A stretch of DNA of 64,000 nucleotides. It comes from Candidatus Woesearchaeota archaeon. Lineage in GTDB: Archaea > Nanobdellota > Nanobdellia > Woesearchaeales > JACPJR01. The notes below the pieces were generated by a model, which was given only the letters and a program-made list of their open reading frames with translations, had not been told where the DNA came from and searched no databases. The stretch lies in NCBI GenBank assembly GCA_016187565.1, contig JACPJR010000005.1:1-64000 (forward strand), written 5' to 3'. Shown one piece after another: positions 44,049-50,285 of the stretch (its first letter is position 1; each line of letters opens with the position of its first letter). The translations under genes and the position numbers were made by a program.

Positions 44049-45031
44049 GCGCCACCCTCATAGAGTTTTACATTTTCTTTTTGGGATTTTTGTTTTTCAG
44101 AAAGAAGTGGAGAAAAATCTGTTGTTCTTTGATTAGAAACGATAGCATATATCATACGATTTAAACCAATACCACTACAGCCACTCCAAAGTTCCTCTCC
44201 ATTTCTTCCACTAATTGAAAATCTAGAAGTTAGAACATTTCCCATGATAGCATTACCTGATACTTCTAAATATCCATATCCCGGACAATAGATCTCAACA
44301 TCTTTTACAGGAATATCTTCCAGGGATGTAGGTTCACGTACTTCATGATCCTCTAACCTATGACAAGATCCACCAACAACGATCCTATAATTAAGATGTA
44401 ATGCTTGAACAAGAGATTCTATTTGTCTTAGTATCTGTTCTCTAGTTTCAATAACTTTGTCCTTACTTCCTAGGAAAATAAATTCAGATCGGTGAAACTC
44501 TCTTTGCTTTACTCCTGGTATAAGAGAATCCAAACTTTCATTTCGGTATGTTGGTCCAGAGCGATCATACCATTTTATTGGTCCCTCAGAAACATCTACA
44601 GTTTTCCCTTCAAAAAATTGATAAAAAACAGTACACTGTAATGGGTCCCAAATGTAAGTACCTCTTACACCTTCAGTTTCTCCATATGGTTGAGCAGTAA
44701 GTAAATATTGATCCCATGACCAAGGAAATGCGCTTTGTCTTTGTCTGCCATCAGGAAAATCAACTAATGAAGCTTTTTTGAAAGTATCTACTGGCGCCAT
44801 CTTTGGAAGAACTACTTCCTCAAAGTCTAATGGTCTAACTATATATCTCTGCAATGCTTCATAAATACCATTCAAGATTCTCATACCTTTCGGTAAAATA
44901 ACATACTGTCCCTGAGTAAACTCTTTAATTATTCCCATAGTTGTCATATCAATTGTAGCATGATCCTTATCTTTTTGAGAGGGGGAACCATGTTCTTTGA
45001 TGACATCATTTCTATTTATTTCAATTATCAT
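44033..45031 (-). CDS. Stand-alone class II aminoacyl-tRNA synthetase-like protein, methanogen-type SerRS core
   Basis: 332 residues with a class II aaRS catalytic domain only. Motif 2 is GPTYRNES (R163) and motif 3 GCSGIGLNRMIYA (R292). Three residues match the zinc ligands of methanogenic-type SerRS: C133 in LQCTVFYQFFEG, E183 in REFHRSEFIFLG and C285 in LWSGCSG. The tRNA-binding N-terminal domain of about 170 residues is missing. Such stand-alone cores may charge a carrier protein or another acceptor instead of tRNA. It diverges from a TrmB regulator gene; both have TATA boxes at leaderless spacing. Confidence 0.75.
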   Translation of the reverse strand: MIIEINRNDVIKEHGSPSQKDKDHATIDMTTMGIIKEFTQGQYVILPKGMRILNGIYEALQRYIVRPLDFEEVVLPKMAPVDTFKKASLVDFPDGRQRQSAFPWSWDQYLLTAQPYGETEGVRGTYIWDPLQCTVFYQFFEGKTVDVSEGPIKWYDRSGPTYRNESLDSLIPGVKQREFHRSEFIFLGSKDKVIETREQILRQIESLVQALHLNYRIVVGGSCHRLEDHEVREPTSLEDIPVKDVEIYCPGYGYLEVSGNAIMGNVLTSRFSISGRNGEELWSGCSGIGLNRMIYAIVSNQRTTDFSPLLSEKQKSQKENVKLYEGGAYSTP

Positions 45032-45095
45032 GGAATAGTAAAAACATAGTAACTATAAAAACGTTTATCCTCCCAATTGAGACTATAATAGAAAG

Positions 45096-45105
45096 TATTA
45101 TAAAG
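45096..45105 (+). promoter_or_regulatory. TATA box for the TrmB gene
   Basis: TATTATAAAG is centred about 26 nt upstream of the TrmB ATG, without a ribosome site. A facing box (45050-45058) serves the aaRS-like gene, so both share a 95-bp divergent promoter region. Confidence 0.55.
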
Positions 45106-45126
45106 AATGAAATCTTTAGCTTAAAG

Positions 45127-45858
45127 ATGGATGTAACAATACTAGAAGATTTAGGATTAACACAAGCAGAGATAAAAGTGTATCTTGCATTGCTGGAATT
45201 AGGTAGTACTACTGCTGGACAAATTCTTAAAAAATCAAATCTTCAAAACTCTGTTGTCCATAGAGCGCTTAATACTTTGATTGATAAAGGATTAATTAAT
45301 TTCATTCTTGATGGTAAAAGAAAAGTTTATCAGGCGACCGATCCTGAAAATTTCTATAATTTTATTGATGATAAAAAGAAAAGATTTGAACAAATATTGC
45401 CTGAGCTCAAAGTAAAACAAAAACTTGCTAAGAAAGAAGAACAAGCTACTGTTTTTAGAGGAAAGAGGGGAATCAATGAGTTGTATAATACTCTACTAAA
45501 TTCTGGCGGAAAAGAATATAACACCTTTGGAGGCGGGACAAGAGTAACACATGATATCATGGGTGAAACATGGTGGAAGAATCTTCACGCAAGAAGAATT
45601 TCTAAAAAAATCAAGTGTAGGCAAGTTTTTGATGAAACTATCAGGAAATTTGGAGAGGAACTTAGTAGAAAAAAATTAACAAACATAAGATTTTTATCTC
45701 GTAAATTTGAGCAATTACAAGAAACCATAATAATAGGAGATTATGTAGGCATTGTAATATTTACTGAGAATTCTTATGGGATATTGATTAAAGACAAATT
45801 GGTTGCTGATGGATATAGAAAACAATTTGAGATCTTATGGAAACAAGCGACCCCTTAG
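45127..45858 (+). CDS. TrmB-family transcription regulator
   Basis: 243 residues. LEDLGLTQAEIKVYLALLEL is the TrmB winged-helix head, HTH near SNLQNSVVHRALNTLIDKGL, and IQATDPE-type linker QATDPENFYNFIDDKKKRFE follows. The C-terminal part (VFRGKRGINELYNTLL, IGDYVGIVIFTENSYGILIK) is the short effector domain of the TrmB-like/PLD-type subgroup. It likely controls the divergent aaRS-like gene; this is inferred from position only. Confidence 0.85.
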   Translation: MDVTILEDLGLTQAEIKVYLALLELGSTTAGQILKKSNLQNSVVHRALNTLIDKGLINFILDGKRKVYQATDPENFYNFIDDKKKRFEQILPELKVKQKLAKKEEQATVFRGKRGINELYNTLLNSGGKEYNTFGGGTRVTHDIMGETWWKNLHARRISKKIKCRQVFDETIRKFGEELSRKKLTNIRFLSRKFEQLQETIIIGDYVGIVIFTENSYGILIKDKLVADGYRKQFEILWKQATP

Positions 45859-45910
45859 ATACTAAACTAGATTCTGTGAATCGTAGGAAATTGCCCTTTG
45901 TACTCCAGAA

Positions 45911-46513
45911 TTAGTCTACTTTAACATTTAAGTCTGCCAATTCTTTTTTCACTTGGTCGTTTTTCAAGAATAAAATACATTTTATTCCATGTTTTTTTGC
46001 AGGTTCAAAATATTTTTCCTTATTATCTATAAATACTAATTCGTCTGGCTTAAACTCAATATCAGGAAGAATTTTTTCCCAAATTCTGTCTTGAGTTTTA
46101 CTCAATTTCAATTTATGTGATAAGAATAGTTTGTCAAAATATTTTTTGAAATCAACCTGCTTCTCATAATTTGGAAATACAGGTCCAAAATTATTCGATA
46201 ACATAAAAACAGGATATTTCTTTTTCAACTCTAAAATGTAATTGAGCAATTCAGTATTTACTTTGGGGATTGTTTCAAATAGATAAACAAAATCTTGAGG
46301 ATTCTTGTTTTTATTTAATGAACCAATAAATTGTTCTAAAAATTGTTCAGAAGATAATTCTGCTCTTGCAAATGGTTGAATTAATGGTTTAAATTTTTGT
46401 TTCACCAAAGATTCATCCAAATTTAATTTACTACTTAATTCTCTTCCAAGAGTATCTGCCCAATTTTCTACTGTGCAAACCCCAAACCAATCAAAAATAA
46501 TTACTTTAATCAT
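45911..46513 (-). CDS. HAD-superfamily hydrolase
   Basis: 200 residues from MIKVIIFDWFGVCT. The nucleophile motif is DWFGV (D8, with Phe and Gly where HAD enzymes often have x-D-G), then MLSNNFGPVFPN (motif II Ser), and ELVFIDNKEKYFEPAKKHG (motif IV Asp). The second Asp of motif I is replaced by Phe-Gly, as in several archaeal HAD proteins, so acid catalysis may differ. A TATA box (46538-46547) about 30 nt before this ATG supports it; the longer reading frame upstream is not supported. The gene ends 52 bases from the TrmB gene and faces it. Confidence 0.78.
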   Translation of the reverse strand: MIKVIIFDWFGVCTVENWADTLGRELSSKLNLDESLVKQKFKPLIQPFARAELSSEQFLEQFIGSLNKNKNPQDFVYLFETIPKVNTELLNYILELKKKYPVFMLSNNFGPVFPNYEKQVDFKKYFDKLFLSHKLKLSKTQDRIWEKILPDIEFKPDELVFIDNKEKYFEPAKKHGIKCILFLKNDQVKKELADLNVKVD

Positions 46514-46685
46514 AATTATTATAAAAAGAACTGGCCTAAATATAAAGTTATCCAGTCTTGAACGCCAAAATCCAAACTGAGCCTTCGGCTTTTTTTTCTT
46601 GCAGAAAAAACACATAACAGCGATCGCGATGGACGTTCCGATGTTATTGAACCCTTTGCGACTCAGTTTGTCTCTATATCTTGTG
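46514..46685. other. Intergenic stretch with terminator-like stem and inverted repeat
   Basis: AGCC-TTC-GGCT followed by eight T (46580-46597) resembles a rho-independent terminator on the + strand, although genes on both sides run on the - strand. ATAACA and TGTTAT (46614-46647) enclose GCGATCGC. Role unclear; no gene is supported here. Confidence 0.4.
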
Positions 46686-47636
46686 TTACTTTTTAAGGAA
46701 ATGCGAGACACACTCTAACTGTAAGGTGGTGTGGGCAATGCCATACTTTCTACGAAGAATACGGTTAACATTATGAATGATTTTATTGCTCGTGCTCAGA
46801 GAACAGTCATCAACAACCAGATGAGCTGCAAGGCAATACTTCTTAGACGTTAATTCCCACACATGAGTGTCGTGAACATCATGCACGTCAGGAACTCGTC
46901 GTATCAAATCCTTCCGTAAGGTATCAATATCAATGTGTTGTGGCGTCGATTCCAAAAGGATATTGGAAGATTCACGTACCAGATTAACTCCCCAGAGAAC
47001 AATAACACCTGCGATGAGAATACTTACCACGGCATCTAATTGGTACCATCCAGTCCACCAAATAACAATAGCTGCTACAATAACACCGGCAGAAGAGAAA
47101 AGATCACTAAGCATATGGACAAAAGCGCTGCGAACATTGAGATCATCGGTACTTTTATAGAGCACAAAGGTTGTTATCATATTAACCACTAATCCTAATA
47201 CAGCAATGACAAGCATAGGTACTATGGCAATTACTTGGGGATTAACAAGACGTTGGAATGCTTCATAGAAGATATAAGAGCTTACGATTAAGACGAAAAC
47301 ACCATTAAACAAGGCTGCAAGGATCTCAAAACGCATATAACCAAATGTTCGTTGCTTGTCAGATGGCCTCTGACCAAGAAAAATAGCAATATAACTAATG
47401 CCTAATGCCATCACATGGGTAAACATATGTCCCGCATCGCTCAACAAGGCAAGGCTGTTCGTGAAAACACCACCAATACCTTCCAAAATCATGACTATCG
47501 CAGTAATAACTAAGGAAAACAATAATCGTTTCTTGGTATGCTCCTTCTTTGGGTCACTTTTTAGTTTATCCTGGAAGTGATGACCAAAATGGATATGTCC
47601 GTTGAGGTGTTTTTTCATACGCTCTGCAAAAATCAT
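46686..47636 (-). CDS. Cation diffusion facilitator (Zn2+/metal efflux)
   Basis: 316 residues. His-rich N-terminus (HLNGHIHFGHHFQD), then six membrane helices; LALLSDAGHMFTHVMALG in TM2 is the HxxxD-type metal site and SAFVHMLSDLFSSAGV in TM5 its partner. The cytoplasmic domain holds DVHDVHDTHVWELT and HLVVDDCSL. Exports divalent metals by H+ antiport. Start may be a later Met, since a TATA-like box lies only about 18 nt before this ATG. Confidence 0.92.
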   Translation of the reverse strand: MIFAERMKKHLNGHIHFGHHFQDKLKSDPKKEHTKKRLLFSLVITAIVMILEGIGGVFTNSLALLSDAGHMFTHVMALGISYIAIFLGQRPSDKQRTFGYMRFEILAALFNGVFVLIVSSYIFYEAFQRLVNPQVIAIVPMLVIAVLGLVVNMITTFVLYKSTDDLNVRSAFVHMLSDLFSSAGVIVAAIVIWWTGWYQLDAVVSILIAGVIVLWGVNLVRESSNILLESTPQHIDIDTLRKDLIRRVPDVHDVHDTHVWELTSKKYCLAAHLVVDDCSLSTSNKIIHNVNRILRRKYGIAHTTLQLECVSHFLKK

Positions 47637-47701
47637 AAAAGCTAAAGCCTATAAAAACATTTAGCCTTAGCGGTTATTTATAGTTTATAGCTATACCTTA
47701 C

Positions 47702-48121
47702 TCATACCCATAACGTGAGGATCATTCCCATCAACAGTAATGAAAGCAGGTTATAGCCATTGTTGAGAAGGTATAAGCGAAATGATTTTCCTTCCCAAAG
47801 GACTACTCCCAAAGTAACGGTTGCCACAAAACCAAACCAAATCCAAAAGCCAGTAAGCATACCATCAACAACCGTAGTTGATTCAGTATACTTGACAAAA
47901 TGTGCCAAGACATAACTGGTAATCAGGGCACATAAAAATCCAAGAGCGTAGGATTTTTTGGCGCTCTCTTTCATATTTTTTGTGGCTTGTGGAGTAATTC
48001 CACTTAATTTCATCCACATCTTACCAAATCCCATTGGGCTGTACCAAAAGGCACCAAGTGCCATACTTGCCACTGCTGCGACAATAACCGCAAGGTAATT
48101 AATACTTACTGCTTCTACCAT
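47702..48121 (-). CDS. DUF1761-like four-helix membrane protein
   Basis: 139 residues, four hydrophobic segments, MALGAFWYSPMGFGKMWMKLSG near residue 20 typical for DUF1761. GAGGAGGG before the ATG is a strong ribosome site. No function known. Confidence 0.75.
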   Translation of the reverse strand: MVEAVSINYLAVIVAAVASMALGAFWYSPMGFGKMWMKLSGITPQATKNMKESAKKSYALGFLCALITSYVLAHFVKYTESTTVVDGMLTGFWIWFGFVATVTLGVVLWEGKSFRLYLLNNGYNLLSLLLMGMILTLWV

Positions 48122-48193
48122 CGTTTATCCCTCCTCATGTTTGCATACATTAATCCATCACATGCATAAATCTATTCTTTATCTCACTTTGTC

Positions 48194-48466
48194 TCAAAGA
48201 GTATCTTGACTTTGATGACCATGCATCACCAGCAAATAGACACAGAGTACAGTGAGTAACATAAAGATACCAAGGGATATACTTATGGTCGGTTGAAGCG
48301 TATCAAAGGTTGTTACCTGAGAGGATGGACAACGATCTTCAGGCGCACAGTATGGCGGTAAACAACAATCCTTGGCAATGACATACCCTGTTATGCCTCT
48401 TCCCAGGAAAAACAGACCAAAAAGGGCAACAATAAGCAGGGAAATATGTCGTTCTATCCTCATCAT
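48194..48466 (-). CDS. Small two-helix membrane protein with Cys-rich loop
   Basis: 90 residues. Helix 1 (about 8-28) and helix 2 (about 60-82) flank DCCLPPYCAPEDRC, a loop with four Cys that may form disulphides outside or bind a metal. A TATA box on the - strand about 24 nt upstream supports the start. I do not recognise the family. Confidence 0.6.
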   Translation of the reverse strand: MMRIERHISLLIVALFGLFFLGRGITGYVIAKDCCLPPYCAPEDRCPSSQVTTFDTLQPTISISLGIFMLLTVLCVYLLVMHGHQSQDTL

Positions 48467-48614
48467 TGGCTTTAAAGAGGCTACCTATAAAAAACTTATC
48501 ATAAACAAATGACATACTCCCAAAATAAATCCAGCTAAAGCTGGGGGTTTCTCACGCAAACCATTTAACTTAATGTATGGTTCGCTCAACGAGAACCCCC
48601 TAATGATACAAGCA

Positions 48615-48636
48615 ACCACCTTAATCATGAGGTGGT
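48615..48636 (+). promoter_or_regulatory. Hairpin overlapping the TnpA ribosome site
   Basis: ACCACCT and AGGTGGT form a 7-bp stem whose right arm contains the Shine-Dalgarno GAGGTGG located 5 nt before the TnpA ATG. Folding would hide the ribosome site, as known for IS200 elements that keep transposase translation low. Confidence 0.55.
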
Positions 48637-48640
48637 CGCT

Positions 48641-49150
48641 ATGACTCAAAAACTATATCCGCACTTTAATCCAGAAGTACACAATATCAATTACCACATT
48701 ATTTGGATTCCAAAGTACAGAAAGCCCGTATTGACTGGAAAGGTTGTTGAAGTTCTAAAAGCAATCATTGAAGGGCAATGCCAAGAAATGAGCATTAATA
48801 ACCTCGCATTAGAGATTATGCCAGACCATCTGCATTTATTTGTAGGCGCAAAGCCGACAGTAACGCCTTTCAAGATAATCCATAAGTTAAAAGGCAACAC
48901 TTCAATTCAATTAAGGCGAGTATTTCCAGATTTGAAATACTTGGGATACAAACAGCATTTTGGAAAAGGATTTGATGCTCTCTGGGCAAGAGGTTACTAC
49001 TGTGGCTCTGCTGGTCATGTATCGCAAGAACAAGTTAAGCGTTACATTCAAGAGCAAATGGGCAAATCTGTTTTTGAGTATGATATTTACGGATGCCCAA
49101 CACACTTGAAAGGGCAGCTTAAAATCGGCGACTTTGCAAAGATAGATTAA
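48641..49150 (+). CDS. tnpA: IS200/IS605 Y1 transposase TnpA
   Basis: 169 residues, full length for TnpA. HUH motif H63-L-H65 in MPDHLHLFVG, catalytic Tyr135 in EQVKRYIQEQ, and HIIWIPKYRKPVL near the start, all conserved. TnpA moves single-strand DNA by recognising hairpins at its ends. Start at ATG behind GAGGTGG; the GTG nine bases earlier is within the ribosome site. Appears intact. Its closeness to the reverse transcriptase unit may be chance or a composite mobile unit. Confidence 0.93.
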   Translation: MTQKLYPHFNPEVHNINYHIIWIPKYRKPVLTGKVVEVLKAIIEGQCQEMSINNLALEIMPDHLHLFVGAKPTVTPFKIIHKLKGNTSIQLRRVFPDLKYLGYKQHFGKGFDALWARGYYCGSAGHVSQEQVKRYIQEQMGKSVFEYDIYGCPTHLKGQLKIGDFAKID

Positions 49151-49180
49151 CTACTTTGTAGTAGGTTTAAAAACGGAAGA

Positions 49181-49188
49181 TTTATAAA
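49181..49188 (+). promoter_or_regulatory. TATA box for the DGR target gene
   Basis: TTTATAAA, preceded by GGAAGA. Transcription would start near 49210 and include GGAGG (49220-49224), the ribosome site for the target gene. Confidence 0.5.
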
Positions 49189-49233
49189 CAAAAGCTTATT
49201 CCACCCTGATTATATTATTGGAGGCTTAACAAA

Positions 49234-49956
49234 ATGATTAATCATGAAATGGATGTCAATAAAACACAAGTAGGATTATACACTGTTACTTATGCCCTTT
49301 CTCAAAGACCTTTGGATGTTCAAGAGTTGGCATTTGCTGCTAAAGGGCTTCATACAATTTCCCCGGCAGAAAAAGGCCTTCTTATGATTGGTGTTGATGA
49401 TAGCCCATTTACACCTTATAGTAGAACTGACATGGATGTTATTTATGATAAAAGAGCTAAAGACCGAGTTGTTTTAGCCAGAGGCAAGCCAATAAGCCAA
49501 TTATTCTTATCTGATTTGGTTGATGCGCACAAACACGGCAGAGAGTTTGTTGTTCCAAAAGAAATGAGAGATGATGTTTATGATGCGATCGATACAATGC
49601 TGAATAATGGGATGGCATTTGCAACTACGCATGGCACTCATGAGACTCCTGCGAATAGGCTGGGAGAAGAAGGAATTACTAATTTCATGTATAGTGATCC
49701 ATCTTTGGGGATTAAGGCTGGAGACTTTGGCGCTTGGCTGGCTGAACGAAGAGATGTTCATAATGCCTTTTTTGATAGCCAAGAATATGCTAGACAGTTA
49801 GGCCCATATATAAATCGGCTGCGTCTTTTCAGTCCTGGCGGCGACTTCCTTGCCGGGGGCGGTTGCGGCAGGGATCTTTACAGCGGCGATGGTGCTTTCG
49901 GGGTGCGTTTTGAAAAAACCGCCGAAGGCGGCGAAAAAAGTTCGCCAAAAAAGTAA
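49234..49956 (+). CDS. DGR variable target protein
   Basis: 240 residues, no signal peptide or membrane helix seen. The first 165 residues are an unknown, mostly helical domain. Residues 166-226 fit the C-type-lectin-like fold of DGR targets: FGAWLAERRDVHNAFF, then the diversified segment (residues 195-224), ending GDGAFGVRFE, where GxR is typical. Variable positions are those with AAC/AAT in TR. The tail after VR is Lys/Ser-rich. A ribosome site GGAGG lies 9 nt before the ATG. Ligand unknown; location may be cytoplasmic, or export may use an unrecognised route. Confidence 0.88.
   Translation: MINHEMDVNKTQVGLYTVTYALSQRPLDVQELAFAAKGLHTISPAEKGLLMIGVDDSPFTPYSRTDMDVIYDKRAKDRVVLARGKPISQLFLSDLVDAHKHGREFVVPKEMRDDVYDAIDTMLNNGMAFATTHGTHETPANRLGEEGITNFMYSDPSLGIKAGDFGAWLAERRDVHNAFFDSQEYARQLGPYINRLRLFSPGGDFLAGGGCGRDLYSGDGAFGVRFEKTAEGGEKSSPKK
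49817..49905 (+). repeat. DGR variable repeat (VR)
   Basis: Begins with 21 nt identical to TR (GGCTGCGTCTTTTCAGTCCTG), ends with the shared ATGGTGCTTTCGG plus four bases. Between them 18 TR adenines are replaced (14 by G, 3 by T, 1 by C). One codon (GGT) is extra versus TR. Reads as residues 195-224 of the target. Confidence 0.92.
49919..49946 (+). other. Two GC-rich hairpins directly after VR
   Basis: CCGCC-GAA-GGCGG (49919-49931) and GGCGAA-AAAAG-TTCGCC (49930-49946), sharing two bases. They lie 14 nt downstream of VR inside the target's 3' coding end and have no counterpart after TR. In the Bordetella phage DGR, a hairpin/cruciform just past VR marks the recipient site, so this is a likely target-site signal. 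Confidence 0.6.
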
Positions 49957-49997
49957 GTATTAAATATGCATATTTCTATTGAACTTTTGCCTCGAGA

Positions 49998-50012
49998 CCA
50001 TATTGAATATGG
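49998..50012. repeat. Palindrome CCATATT-G-AATATGG
   Basis: Seven-base arms around a single G, 40 nt after the target stop codon. As RNA it would form a 5-bp stem with 5-nt loop. Confidence 0.4.
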
Positions 50013-50111
50013 TTAAGAAGGCCACACGCCCTTTTACTATGGCTTTGGCGACAAAGTTATAAAACCTTCAAATTGAACACGCTCCAATTTGATAAATTAC
50101 AGCAGGGACAC

Positions 50112-50127
50112 ATAACCTGAGGGTTAT
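50112..50127 (+). repeat. Hairpin ATAACC-TGAG-GGTTAT upstream of TR
   Basis: Perfect 6-bp stem with a 4-nt loop, about 45 nt before TR. It may be part of the structured TR RNA that DGR reverse transcriptases use. Confidence 0.45.
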
Positions 50128-50172
50128 ATGGCTGAACCTGTGGTGGGAACTGAGTAAATGGGCTAGCACTTG

Positions 50173-50258
50173 GGCTGCGTCTTTTCAGTCCTGACAACGA
50201 CTTCAATGCCAATGGCAGCAACAGGAATCTTAACAACAACAATGGTGCTTTCGGAATG
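50173..50258 (+). repeat. DGR template repeat (TR)
   Basis: 86 nt; non-coding by position. It is unusually rich in AAC/AAT (Asn) codons when read in the VR frame: ten AAC/AAT/GAC codons in a 17-codon stretch, the usual mark of DGR templates, since A-to-N changes at AAY avoid stops. Holds 25 adenines, 18 of which differ in VR. The frame is open into the reverse transcriptase. Confidence 0.93.
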
Positions 50259-50285
50259 GTCTTCATTCGAGGCTTACAATTTCCT

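Larger units (their letters stand above)
48531..49165 (+). mobile_element. IS200/IS605-like insertion element
   Basis: A single-TnpA IS200-type element. Left end hairpin CCAGC-TAAA-GCTGG (48531-48544), a long imperfect hairpin between GGGGG and CCCCC (48543-48600), then the TnpA gene, and a 5-bp stem ACTAC-TTT-GTAGT (49150-49162) at its stop codon. No TnpB. Exact cleavage sites cannot be read. The DGR begins right after it. Confidence 0.75.

Noticed and set aside
46514-46711. Upstream extension of the HAD gene to 46711
   Set aside because: The added 66 residues include Lys-rich and Phe-rich runs, overlap the CDF gene end and ignore a TATA box that fits the ATG at 46513.
48531-48640. Clustered hairpins considered as a CRISPR leader or repeat
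   Set aside because: No regular repeat-spacer spacing; the hairpins are better explained as an IS200 end. I saw no CRISPR array anywhere in the window.
50057-50266. A 69-residue - strand frame across TR
   Set aside because: Antisense to TR and rich in Leu/Pro by composition only; no support as a gene.
50256-50285. The ATG inside TR as start of the reverse transcriptase
   Set aside because: It lies at the 3' end of TR, which is template and not enzyme. MLSLNLYGRL at 50286 begins the family-like sequence.
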